Assembly: GCA_039881045.1 (NCBI GenBank)
Contig: JAYWVB010000009.1
Coordinates: 434,001-498,000 of the forward strand
From: Chaetomium olivaceum
Lineage: Eukaryota; Ascomycota; Sordariomycetes; Sordariales; Chaetomiaceae
DNA length: 64,000 nt
Direction of reading: 5' to 3'
Each line of letters starts with the position of its first letter. Within the stretch, counting starts at the first letter, position 1. The translations under genes and the position numbers were made by a program. The notes below the pieces were generated by a model that worked only from the letters and a program-made list of their open reading frames with translations, was not told the origin of the DNA and searched no databases. Of this stretch, positions 45,501-56,976 are shown one piece after another.

Positions 45501-46916
45501 GGTGCAAGGGCCGAACAGGGGTCCAGGGAAAGGAAACTCCGATTTGAGCCCAGCCCAGGCAAGTTCCGAATCGCATGTCAAGAACCCGGGACGGCCGAAC
45601 GAACGACGAGGTGCCGCGTTGGATAGCCGAACCGTTGAGGGTAAGGTGCATGTCAGCACCTTGTTCAAACAACTGATCGGGCTGAGGTCGGGTGTCTCGT
45701 CCTTGTGCAACGAGTCACAGCTCACGGATGAATCGAGTCAGCTTGGAAGGGCCAGGATGGAAGTGGTCAGGGTTTTTCCAGATTCGGATCCAATGGCAGC
45801 AAGAACCCTGATTGATTGCTTTCGCCCAAACGGGGCTAGTCAGGTACCCGGTGGAACGATGCAAGGCAGGAGGAGCCCGATGCACAGAAGTTCCCATTTG
45901 TTTATTTGACAAGTATTTCGTACGAATTCGACATTCATTCTCCGTACGCTATCGGAAAACAGCGCGTGGACTGGCGGCTGAATCGGAAGCGGAGTGCATT
46001 GGGAAACGTCATATTTGAGACCTCTAGGTTGTTCATCATGATCATCGATCCTCGCCTCGAGACCTGAAAGCCAGCACGGCGTTCTGGCCGTTTCTGTCCA
46101 GGTTGAGCCAGTCCAATGGTGCGCTTGGCGCCCCGGTAAAGGGACTTGGCTTTACGGTAGCTTGGCAGGGGTTGTGAATCCAAAAATACGTTGTTTTCCA
46201 TGTCGAATCTCTTCACTGGCAACGGGGCGGTTTTGAAGCCGTTTTTCGGCCGACTTCCGAATGCCCACCTGCGAATTGCGTAAGCTGCCGAGAGGGTTTT
46301 CGTCCGAAACAAGTTGTCGAGATGGGTAATCCTTGCCATCCCATGAGTGGCTGCGCTCCCACGGTACCTGCATTAGCCGCCCTCTCCAATCTGCAGGTTC
46401 ATGGCCCACCTCCCTCCCACAAGATGCAATTTCGCCAAGCGGCGTCGCCCTGGTCACTGCACTGCCCTTGGCAAGGTCTGGACTAAACATCCTGGCCGAC
46501 GCTCATTTCGCTCCTTTTCCCTTTCCGCTCGGCCCACCAACAAGTCGCCCTGCCGCTCATTCAAGACGCAGCCCTCCTCCTTCGGTTTATCCTTCTTTTG
46601 AACCGTCGGTCACTCGTTTCCCACCGTTAAACGTCGCACACTCCTTTGCGACGATTCCAGCCAAAAGAAAGTCTTTGCACTTTCTACCACATTCTTTTGG
46701 AACTGCCAACGAACAAGCACACAATTTTACCCCGATCAGTTTGACTACAAAGGCAATTTGCCTGTGTCCCATCAAACCACAAGTGAGTTCCACAATGGAC
46801 GGGCCAGGGCAACAGGGGAAACCGACAGCACGGACTGGAGTTGGACTCGAGAGTAAAGCAGCTAACCAGCCCGAGCACCGGCAGATAAAGAGATCTGCGC
46901 TTCAGGACTTGCAAAA
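42549..46916. other. 4.4-kb gene-poor region
   Basis: Holds the C2H2 gene promoter at its left end (a CTACCTAGT motif at 43676-43684) and the SUN gene leader at its right end; 46500-46790 is pyrimidine-rich, as is common just upstream of well-expressed fungal genes. Frames in between (44417-44779 +, 45481-45909 +, 46152-46490 -) show no domain or coding bias. Confidence 0.5.
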
Positions 46917-48258
46917 ATGAAGGGACTTCTCAAGACCGCAGTTGCGGCGGCAGTTATTGCCGGCGTTGCTGCTCAGCCTCACGCTCACGGCCATGGCCAC
47001 AACCACCGCCATCTCCACGCCAAGAAGCACGCCGACTCGCAGGTGGAGAAGCGTGGTGGCACCGTGGTTGTCACCGAAGTCGTGGAAGGCCCGACCGTGA
47101 TCAAGTATGTGAACGAGAATGGGAAGGAGATCAGTGAGAAGAAGGCGAAGGAGGGCCTCGACAATGGCCAGTACGTCGTCGTGGGCTCGACGAAGCCCAA
47201 ATTCAGCCCACCTCCCGTCGTTGTTTCGACTTCGTTGTCCTCCCCCGAGCACGGCGGACAGTTCTTTGAGAAGACGACCTCGGTCCCGACCCCGACTACT
47301 ACTTCCACCCCCACTCCTCCTGCATCTACTTCCTCGGCCGCGCCGCCGCCTCCACCGAAGCAAAAGGGTCCGATCGGGCTCGATGCCGACTTCCCGAGCG
47401 GCGAGATCAAGTGCTCTAAGGGGGTGCCCACTGACTATGGTGCCGTTGAGATCCCGTGGACTGGCACCAAGGGCTGGACCACACTAGCCAAGTTTGGCAA
47501 GTGGATGAAGGGCGTTGCGATTAACAACATCGAATCCCCTATTTCCGGAGGGTGCGATGCTGGGATGATGTGCTCCTACGCCTGCCCCCCTGGTTACCAG
47601 AAGACACAATGGCCCGCCGAGCAGGGTGCGACTGGCCAGTCTGTTGGTGGGTTGTGGTGCAACGAGGATGGCTTCCTGGAGCTCACGCGGCCCAACGCCA
47701 CCAAGCTTTGCGAGCCCGGCGCGGGCGGTGTTTTCGTTCTCAACAAGCTTTCGACCAACGCCGCCGTCTGCCGCACCGATTACCCGGGTAACGAGGCCAT
47801 GGTTATCCCCCTCGACACCTACCCCGGCCAGAGCTACCCCCTGACGAACCCCGACTCCAAGACGTACTACTGGTGGCAGGGCACAGCCACGACTGCCCAG
47901 TACTACGTCAACAACGCCGGTGTTGAGGTTGAGGAGGCCTGCACGTGGAAAAGCTCCAAGTTCCCCGACTCGGCCGGCAACTGGGCGCCGACCAACATCG
48001 GTGTCGGCAAGAGCGTGCTGGGCGAGACTTTCATCTCCATCTTCCCCAACCTGCCGACCAGCACCGCCGTCCTTAACTTCAATATCGAGATCAAAGGCGA
48101 TATTTCCGGCACGTGCTGGCTCAAGAAGGGCCAGTACTACGGCAGCGACAAGGGCTGCACGGTATGTAGGATCCCGATCCGTTCCACGTACTCTTTTGCT
48201 AACGAGATAATAGGTCGGCATGAGGGCGGGCGGCACGGCTACCATTGTGTTCAGCTAA
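46917..48258 (+). CDS. SUN-family cell-wall protein (Sim1/Uth1/Nca3/Sun4 type, GH132)
   Basis: SUN proteins are secreted or wall-bound, act on beta-glucan and take part in septation and wall remodelling. Exon 1 is 46917-48161, exon 2 is 48214-48258, 52-nt intron (ACG|GTATGT, branch GCTAAC, ATAG|GTC), 429 residues. A signal peptide at residues 1-19 (cut after VAAQ or nearby) is followed by a His/Gly-rich stretch and a Kex2-type site (VEKR|GG). A Pro/Thr/Ser linker (about 100-150) leads to the conserved domain: IKCSKGVPTDYGAVEIPW, GCDAGMMCSYACPPGYQKTQ, GGLWCNEDGFLELTRPN, YYWWQGTATTAQYYVNNAGV and GTCWLKKGQYYGSDKGCTVG, with the spaced Cys and Trp typical of the family. The end MRAGGTATIVFS is usual. 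No GPI signal. The start codon overlaps by 4 nt the stop of a long upstream frame. Confidence 0.95.
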
Positions 48259-49288
48259 GCAACTGCGCTTAGCAAGCCACGACTGTGTTGGGTGTTCTTC
48301 TTTCGTTCCACATCGCTGCAGGCCCACGACAACGACTTGTGCAAATGTTTGGTGCTTCGAAGCTCTCCCGCCCCGGCAAGCCATGGTCAGGGAGAGAGCG
48401 GTGGATTTAGGGTCGTATTTAATGTTCGAAATGTCCATATAGCGATTTGACAAAGGATGGGTTGGCGGTTTTTATATATGTGCTTAAGTTTGAATATGGT
48501 TCTTCGTTTTAATCGACGTTTCCTTCAGGCCCGCCTTGCCTTCTACGTGCACTGCGTAGCGTGGCATAGGCGGCAAGACTGGCATTCCGGTATTTCCGTA
48601 ATACTTCCTCGGTTTGTATTTGTAGTTTGTAGTAGTCCTTTTAACTGATACTCAAGATGGAAGCACGGATATTTTATGTTTCATCCCTGAGGCGAGATCG
48701 GGAGGATGGTGTTGAGTGTTGATTGAGTGATGAGAGTGAGTGAAGTGTTGATTGAGTGAGGGTGAGTGCATTGACACTGGACGTTCCATCCCGGTCCACA
48801 GCCGCCTTATCAGGCCCAACTGTGGCGTGCATGCTGCTTACTCGATCGAGCTCCCCCACTGTTCTGCCGGCTGCCTGCTGTAATTGGCGAGCTGCGTCTC
48901 AGCTTGCGACGCAACGCCGCCTGCGGAACATGACAACTTTAAAGATTCCAGTCCAACCTAACTTTCCCAAGTCCAACACGTTCCACCATTGAACATCCCC
49001 CGACCGGCTCATCGTCACCGTAGACAACGAGCACGCGCAAGCCATCCCACGGCCCACGAGAAACGGCAACAAAACTCTGGAATCAAGCTGGGCATCCCAG
49101 GCCCTTTCGCTTTACACACCTCAGTACCTAACTACCGAAGCCTCCCCTGCCGACAGCTCCGTGTTTCTCGAGAGCGCACTGTTCGGTATCGCCTGCGCCG
49201 TCCAGGCCCCTTCTCGGGACACCGCGCCCATCCGTCTCTTCGTCTGCACAACCACATTGATGACCGTCCGACCCCTCATTTCTGAACC
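48259..49288. other. Spacer between the SUN gene and vps10
   Basis: About 1 kb holding the SUN 3' UTR and the vps10 promoter and leader. A degenerate TGAGTG tandem lies at about 48713-48770. No gene seen. Confidence 0.5.
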
Positions 49289-52200
49289 ATGAGGGTCAGG
49301 GGAGCTCTGCAGGCGGCGGCCGTGCTGGCCACAGCCCTGTGGGCGACGCCCCTCGCCGCGAAGAATGACCAACCCACCTTCCACGTAAAAGCGTTCGAGA
49401 ACATGCCCCAGAACCTCAACTACTTTTCCGACTCAGACACTGTCCTGTTCCGAGACCCAGATGCCAACAATGTCTACCTCTCCAACGACCACGGCGTGAA
49501 GTGGGAGCGCGTGGATGCCGTACCCGAGGGCAAGGCCTGGCTGCTGTCCATGCACGACTTCGACTCGAACCGCGCCTACATCCTCACCGAGGGCACCACC
49601 CACTTCAAGACGAGCGACCGGGGAAAGACGTGGGAGAAGTTCAAGTCCGGCGCCGAGATGAGCTTGTTCCGCCCCGACATCTTGCGGTTCCACGCTACCG
49701 ACCCCGACCGCATCATCTTCAACGGCATGGTTTGCCATAACTTGCTCTGCATGGAAGTGGCCCAATATACCACCGACGGTTTCAAGACACCCGCAAAGGA
49801 GCTGCGGAGGAATACCGACGGCTGCTGGTGGGCCAAGTCTTCGGATTTGTTCACCACGGGAGCCGAGGACTTGGACAACAACCGTGTTCTCTGCGTCGTC
49901 AGGGACCAGTTCTCGTCATTCAAGCAGGACCAGCGCCTCTTGATCTCGGACAACTTCTTCCAGACCACCGACGACAGCAGCAACATTCAAGAATTCGAGC
50001 CTGACCTCGACATGAACAAGCCGGTGCAGGGTGTGGTGAACGTCGCAGTGGTGAAGAAGTACCTGCTCGTGGCGACAACCTCGATAAACACGGACGAGAT
50101 GGCCCTCTTTGTCACCAAAGACACCAAGAAGTGGCACCGCGCCGTCTTCCCGGCGAGCCACGAGGACCATGACCACCGCGTCCTCCAGGAGGCTTACACG
50201 GTGCTGGAGAGCACCGACTACAGCATCCAGATCGACGTCATGACCACACGGCCGTCCAACCCCATGGGTGTCCTATTCACGAGCAACTCCAACGGCACTT
50301 ATTTCACCGAGAACATCCCGCACACCAACCGCAACCAGCGGGGTCACGTCGATTTTGAGAAGGTTGCCGGTATTCAAGGCGTCTTCCTGGTGAACAAGGT
50401 TGACAACTGGGAAGAGGTTTCAAAGAAGGCGAGCGCCAAGAAGAAGGTTGTGTCCGAAATCACCTTCGACGATGGCCGCACCTTCGAGCCTGTGACGGCT
50501 GGCGACAAGAGGATTCACCTCCACTCGGTCACCGAATTGAGCAACGTGGGGCTCGTCTACTCGAGCCCCGCGCCGGGCTTGCTCATGGCGATCGGTAACA
50601 GGGGCGACTACCTCAAGGATTACTGGGAGGACGGCAACCTCTACGTCTCGGATGATGCGGGCATGACGTGGAACAAGGCCCTGGAAGGCCCGCACAAGTA
50701 CGAGTTTGGTGACCAGGGCTCCATCCTCGTCGCCGTGCGGGACTCCAAAAAGGCCGACGTCAGCGAGATCAGCTACTCGCTCGACCACGGACTCACCTGG
50801 ACCAAGCAGGCCCTGCCCGACGATCTCAAGATTAGGCCATACATCCTCACTACCACGCAAGAATCGGCCAGTCTCAAATTCCTCCTCATCGGCATGGTGA
50901 AGGAATCGCCGGGCTGGCGAGTCATCTCCATTGACTTTGACGGCCTCCACGAAGCCACCTGCAAAGAGGACGACATGGAGGAGTGGTTCGCGCGTGTGGA
51001 CAAGGACGGGAAGCCGACTTGTCTGATGGGCCACACGCAAAGCTTTCCCCGCCGCAAGAAGAAGGCCGAGTGCTTCCTGAAGCAGGAGTTCAAACACCCT
51101 GTGGCAAAGACGGAGGACTGCGAGTGTACCGACCAAGACTACGAATGTGACTTCAATTTTGCGAGGGAGGACGGCAAATGCGTGGCCAAGGGGCCCATTA
51201 TCCCGCCGGACGGCGTGTGCCGCGATGCGAAGCCCGACGATACCTTCAAGGGGACATCGGGATACCGCAAAATCCTCGGGAACTCATGCAAGAACAACAA
51301 GGAGATGGATGACAAGTACAAAGACGTCGAGAGGAAGTGCTCCGAGGTTGGTGGCGGCGGCAAGCCTTCGACCCCGGCAACGGATGAAATCAAGCAGACC
51401 GAGAAGGTTTTCGAGAAGGACTGGGACAGGTGGGAGAAGCATTACCTGGAGCGGGGTGAGTCAAGCTCCAGCGAAGGCGAAACCATCATCATGCGTGGAC
51501 GGACGAAGTCGAAGTTCGGCCCTATCTACGTGACGGAGAACCACGGCAAGGAATGGGAGGTTCCGAAGGATCTCAAGGAGGAAGAGGTCCTGCGCATCGT
51601 TCCGCACCAGTACTTTAAAGACATGGTCTTCTTCCTTACTACTGGAAAGAAGATCATCTACACCACCGACCGCGGCCGCACGTATCGCAGCTTCAAGGCG
51701 CCCAACGACCCTTCTGACGACGTGTTCCCCCTGTCCTTCCACCCGGATAAGAAGAACTGGCTGATCTGGAATGGCAAGGAGTGCGGGTCTGACGATTGTT
51801 CCGGTGTTGTCTCCTGGTCCAAGGACGGCGGGGACCACTGGCAGACGGCGGGAGGTAACCGCTATGTCCGACGCTGTGAGTTTATTGGGTCGAGCGCCTA
51901 CAAGTATCCCGAACGCAAGGAAGGACAGATACTCTGCTTGAAGCACGAGAAGGAGAGCAAGGTCAAGGATAACCCGATGGTGCTGATCTCAACCAACGAT
52001 TGGTTTGACAACCAGGTGGTTCGCCAAAAGAACGTGAAGGAGTTCGCTACCATGGCCGAGTTTGTCGTCGTTGCCACCGAGAATTCGGCCAACAAGACGC
52101 TCCAAGCCAGCGCAAGCCTTGACGGGGTGACCTTTGCTGACGCGCTGTTCCCCCCCGGCTTTGAGGTCCCGCACCAGCATATCTACACCGTCCTGGACAG

Positions 52201-53940
52201 TTCGACGCACGCCGTCAACCTGTTTGTGGCTACTAGCATGGACGGCAACCTCTGCAATCACGGCACCATCCTCAAGAGCAACTCCAATGGCACTTCGTAC
52301 GTGGTCAGCGTGGGTAATGTCAACTGCGACGAGGACTCTTACGTCGACTTTGACAAGATTGCCGGTTTGGAGGGTGTTGCGCTGGTGAATGTGGTTGCCA
52401 ACCCCGACGCCGAGAGCGGCGCCCCGAAGAAGCTGCAAACCAAGATCACGCACAACGACGGCGCGCAGTGGGCGTACTTGGCCCCCCCTGCCAACGACGA
52501 CATTGGCAAGTTCCCCTGCCAGTCGTCCAGTGGCGATGAGAAGTGCGCGCTGCACTTGCACGGCTTCACGGAGGGCAGGCTCCGCGGCAAGACCTACTCG
52601 TCGGAGAGCGCCGTCGGCATCATGTTTGCCTGGGGCAACGTCGGCGACAGTCTGACTCCCCGGAAGGAAGCGGATACCTTCATGACGACCGACGCCGGCA
52701 TCACCTGGAAGCGGGTCAAGGAAGGGCAGTGGACGTGGGCGGTCGGCGACCAGGGCGGCGTCATCGTCCTCGTCCAGACCACGGCGGTGTCGCGCAAGAA
52801 AACCAAGAGCCTCGTCTACTCGCTCGACCAAGGCCAGACCTGGAAAGAGCACGAGTTTGCGTCCGAGGAGGCCGAGGTGTGGGACGTGACCACGCTGCGG
52901 TCGGGCGGCTCGCGGAACTTCTTGCTCTGGGGCAAGGGCAGCAAAGGGCCCTTCACGCTGAACGTGGACTTCTCGGGTTTCTTCAGCAGCCAAGTGTGCG
53001 AGGTCAACGAGGACCCGGACAAGTCGGACTACTACGTCTGGTCGCCCAAGCACCCGATGCAACCCGACGGCTGTTTGTTTGGCCACGTCTCGCAGTACCT
53101 GCGCAAGAAATCCGACCGCAAGTGCTACAACGACTTTAAGCTGCAGCCTCTCTACGGCAAGCAAAACTGCAGCTGCACGCGCGAGGACTTTGAATGGTAA
53201 GCTTCCCCTCGCTCCATACCTTCCCCTACCCCTCTCTCCCACTATCCCCATACTAACCTTTTACTCTTTACAGCGACTACAACTACCAACTCGACGCCTT
53301 CGGCCAATGCTCGCTCGTCCCCGGCCTCGAACCCGCCGACCCGTCCGCCTGGTGCGCCCTGCACCCGGACGAGATCGAGTACCACGAGCCCAACGGCTAC
53401 CGGCGCATCCCGCTGACCACCTGTGTCGGCGGCCGCCAGCTCGACACCGAATCCCCCGTGCACCCCTGCGCCGGCCACGAAGAGGACTTTGAGCGCAAGC
53501 ATGCCGTGTCGGGCGTCGCCATCTTCTTTGCCGTGGTCATCCCGTTTGCGCTGGCCGCCGCCGCGGGCTGGTGGGTGTGGCGGAACTGGAATGGCAAGTT
53601 CGGGCAGATCCGCCTCGGCGATCAGGGCGCCGCCGTCTTCGAGGCCGACCGCCCCTGGGTCAGGTACCCGGTCATTGCGCTCAGCGCGGTCGCCGCGGTG
53701 GTGGTCGCGTTGCCGGTCATGGCGGGCGCGGTGTGGCGCGCGGTGAGTGGGTTGGTTGGGGGGAGGGGTGGTGGTATTGGTGGTGCTGGTGGTGATGGCC
53801 GGGGGAGGTGGAGTCGTCTTGGGGGCGGTGGGAATAGGCGGTTTACGACGCGGGATAGTTTTGCGAGGGGCGGGGATTATGCGGTGGTGGATGAGGATGA
53901 GGGGGAGTTGTTGGGGGAGGATAGTGATGAGGAGGTATGA
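49289..53940 (+). CDS. vps10: Vps10, vacuolar protein sorting receptor (sortilin family)
   Basis: Type I membrane receptor that carries soluble hydrolases such as carboxypeptidase Y from the late Golgi to the endosome. Exon 1 is 49289-53196, exon 2 is 53274-53940; 77-nt intron (TG|GTAAGC, branch ACTAAC, ACAG|C) in phase 2; 1524 residues, the usual fungal length. Signal peptide at 1-24 (ALQAAAVLATALWATPLAA). Two VPS10 ten-bladed propellers follow, each with Asp-box turns such as LSNDHGVKWE, KTSDRGKTWE, VSDDAGMTWN, TTDRGRTYRS, SKDGGDHWQT and TTDAGITWKR, and each ending in a cysteine-rich 10CC segment (CECTDQDYECDFNFAREDGK; NCSCTREDFECDYNY). The membrane segment is at about residues 1380-1405 (GVAIFFAVVIPFALAAAAGW), a second hydrophobic stretch at about 1433-1455 (YPVIALSAVAAVVVALPVMA), then a Gly-rich acidic tail. 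No frame break over 4.6 kb. Confidence 0.96.
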
Positions 53941-53980
53941 AGCTTGTGAGTTGAGTAGTTTGGGGTGGTTGGTGGGTGAG

Positions 53981-54005
53981 TAGGGTAGGGTAGGGTAGGG
54001 TAGGG
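53981..54005. repeat. Five TAGGG units
   Basis: Perfect 5-bp tandem, followed by TAAGGGGAGGG. The unit is one base shorter than the fungal telomere repeat TTAGGG. Confidence 0.9.
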
Positions 54006-54735
54006 TAAGGGGAGGGTGGTGTATGCGTCTGGTGGGAGGTATTCTCGTCCTTTTTTTTTGGTGTAGTCTCTGAATATAGATGGATGGTAGGCGGATGGAT
54101 GGACGGACGGATGGGTACGATATTGGGACTTGGTGATGGTTGGTTGCATTGCAGTTCAGCGATTCCGTTGTTTGTGTGTGATACGTGGGCTTCAAAAGAT
54201 AATTGTTCATACGTATGTTGGTTTGTGGTTTGTGTTTTGTTTGCTCTGTCTATATTCGTACCCGCTCTACTACAGACAATACACAGTACAACAGTAGCAG
54301 TGCCCCTGGCTCGAGTACGAAGTATAAGAAGAGATGGCAATGACCGGAATGTATCAGAGGACGGTTGAGTTGTGGGACGGTGAGCGATGCATAGATAGAT
54401 GGGTAAGACATTGTTTTGGCGCTTTGGTGTGGTGTGATGGGAACGTCGGGCTATGGTTATATTTCGGACACGGCGCTTGTTGCTCGAGTCACCCACCAGT
54501 CAACAACCTTAGCATGAGGTAATTCGGAAATTCGTAGGTGTGCTCGATCCTGTCACACTACACTGCACTGCACGCGCGGTTGGATCGGCCCTTACATCAC
54601 GCGCCCGCCAATCGAGCTTATTATTCCTTGTCCCCTGCATCCCCCTCACCCAGCCAGTAACGAGCTACGAATAACTTTGAGCCAACCACTGACCGACCTG
54701 ATAACTCATGCATTGGGGTGGTGGTGGTGCATCTG

Positions 54736-54771
54736 GAGATCGCGTCTCTCCCTTCTGCAAGACGCGATCTC
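54736..54771. repeat. 12-bp perfect inverted repeat with 12-nt loop
   Basis: GAGATCGCGTCT (54736-54747) and AGACGCGATCTC (54760-54771) are exact reverse complements, able to form a stable hairpin in RNA or single-stranded DNA. Confidence 0.9.
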
Positions 54772-55776
54772 ATCACGTCACGTCACCTCAGCCGCAACCC
54801 ACCTTCCATCCATTCATTCCCGTTTTGTTGTTGATGTTGATATGATATGTAGTGTTGTGATTCGGTGCGGGGGACTTCCCAAGTCCTGTTCGGGCAACAC
54901 TCACTCTCCTTTTTGCGGGATGACAAACGAAGCAAACTTCATCTCCCCCAATCCCCAACTACATGTACATACGTACATGGACATACATACACGTAAGCCC
55001 CCGAAATGACGGTGACGACGACGGAGGGCAAACAACCGCCTTCGCCTCGTCCACCAGATTCATCAGCCCAGCCAGGCCAGTCAAGCCAGTCCAGGCCTCG
55101 GAAGGTTTCCCAGTTCACAATCCCCCCCCAGTCCGGAATTATCCGCCAACAAACCCCCTTGAGCCCTGTCTGGTCTGTCTGAGATCTCAGTTCTGCTTCT
55201 TCACCGCCGTCTCAGAGCGAGACAACCCCAGACAAAAACAAAGAAAAAAAAAGTTTTAGCCTCGAGAGAGGGGAGCAAAAAAAAAAAACCCCCGAAAATT
55301 TATTCCCTGCCGCCGCTCATCCTCCTCCTCCCAAGGCAAGTTCCGTCGCACGCGTGTCTTTCTTGCCAGTCTTGGAAGAAGAAGAAGAAGATTATCCAAC
55401 CGAGCGAGTGATCCCCCCCCCTCCACCACCCCCCACGCAGTCCCTTGTCTGTGCTTGCAACCCCCCGCTCTCCCATCCATGCCAGGGTACACGCAGGGGA
55501 GGGATGATGAACCCCAGCCGCAGCTGCAGCCAGCCGCCGCCCACAGGGGTAGGAGTTCCGATGTACGTATGTATGTACATACACAGACAGGAGTTGAGTT
55601 CTTGAGTTCGCACAGCGAGCACCACAGAGAGTTCGTGAGGTGGCCCGTCCTCGCCGTCCCACCCGGACCCTCCGGGACAGAACTTGCATCTCAACAACCC
55701 CCCCCAGCCCGAGGCCCCCTAGGGGCATCGGCTGATCCGTGTGGGGCCGGACCGGAGCGAAAGAGCGGGGTGGAGT

Positions 55777-55800
55777 TCTCTCTCTCTCTCTCTCTCTCTC
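55777..55800. repeat. (TC)n microsatellite
   Basis: Twelve TC dinucleotides without interruption. Confidence 0.9.
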
Positions 55801-56976
55801 CCCTCCTCTCTATGTAGGAACATATCCTGTTGTTTCTGTCAGCAACTGTCTGTGCCTTGTCAGTGTTAGTGTAGTCCAGGTTCAACACGGACAGTTGCAG
55901 CCAGGGGACGGGAGCAGATACCGTGCTGACAATGGACTGAGAACTGTGGAGAGAGCGTTCTTGTTCTTTGTTCCCCGGGACCAGGCCCAGGGGCACACAC
56001 ACACAGGGCTTCGGGGGGACAGGGCTCGGGGGACAGGGCTCAAGGCCCCACCCCACCCTCGGCACACGGACACGGCCTTGGGACGGAGCGGGCAAGGAAG
56101 CCAGGGCGCTGGCAAGGGAAGCAAGCGGTCAACCGGGAGATCGGTAAAAAGAAAAGAAAAAGACAGAGAGTCGGTGATGGTGATAGTGACAGTGACAGAG
56201 ACGGTCACAGTCAGAGTCCGAGTCCGAGTCTGTCAGCACCTCACCGCTCCGTTATATCCCCGGCCATATCCCCCCATCCCCCGGCCCCGTTCCCCGTTCC
56301 CCGTACCCCCCGTCCCCCGTCCATCACTCCGTCCGTCAGTTCCGAGCCCTCCCACAGTAATGGTGATCGTATCTGTATCAACCCCCTCCCGCGCCCATCG
56401 ATGTTGGTGAGACATCTGAGACATCCCATGTGATCAAACCGCCCTGCCCTGCCCTGCCTGCCGCCGGCCGGGGGACGGGGGGCAGGAAAGCCAGCAGCCA
56501 GCCTTGTGTTGTGTGTCCACAAAAACAAACCGACTAACTCCCGAAACCTGGGCATTCACACAAGGGACTTCACTCAATGTAAACAGGACGATGCAGATAT
56601 GGATCGAGTAAAACAGAAAGGCTTTGCATGTTTTATGTATGACTGTCCTCCCGTTTTGCTCAACGCCCGTCTATGACTATGACTATTACAATAAAACTCC
56701 ATCGTGAGATGCTAAACCTTTTTATACACAAGAGCCCGCCAGCCGGCACCACAATATGATGCAGTAACAAAAGAGAACCAACCAACACCTTGCAAAAATG
56801 TCAAAACAAGCAATGAGAAAGGACATTCGACCCAGTCTCTTCTGATCCAAGTGCATTAGGGAGAAGGAGTCGATAGTAGCGAGATGAAAGAGCGTTGACT
56901 TCGTTGTGGGACGAGAGCGAGGGAAATTGCCTGATAGGACAATGTGGTAAAGTTAAAAAAGCGTCTTCGGGGTTGC

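Larger units (their letters stand above)
53941..56976. other. 3-kb intergenic region with several simple repeats
   Basis: No gene-like frame. Contains TAGGG units right after vps10, a 12-bp inverted repeat at 54736-54771, a TCACGTCACGTCACC stretch at about 54774-54788, a TC run at 55777-55800 and CCCCGT-rich DNA at about 56285-56320. Confidence 0.55.

Noticed and set aside
44417..45909. Frames of 120-142 codons in the 4.4-kb spacer
   Set aside because: Composition is random-like and no splice partner or conserved block is visible.
53981..54005. TAGGG tandem as an interstitial telomere repeat
   Set aside because: The unit is five bases (TAGGG), not the fungal TTAGGG; it is better called a simple repeat.
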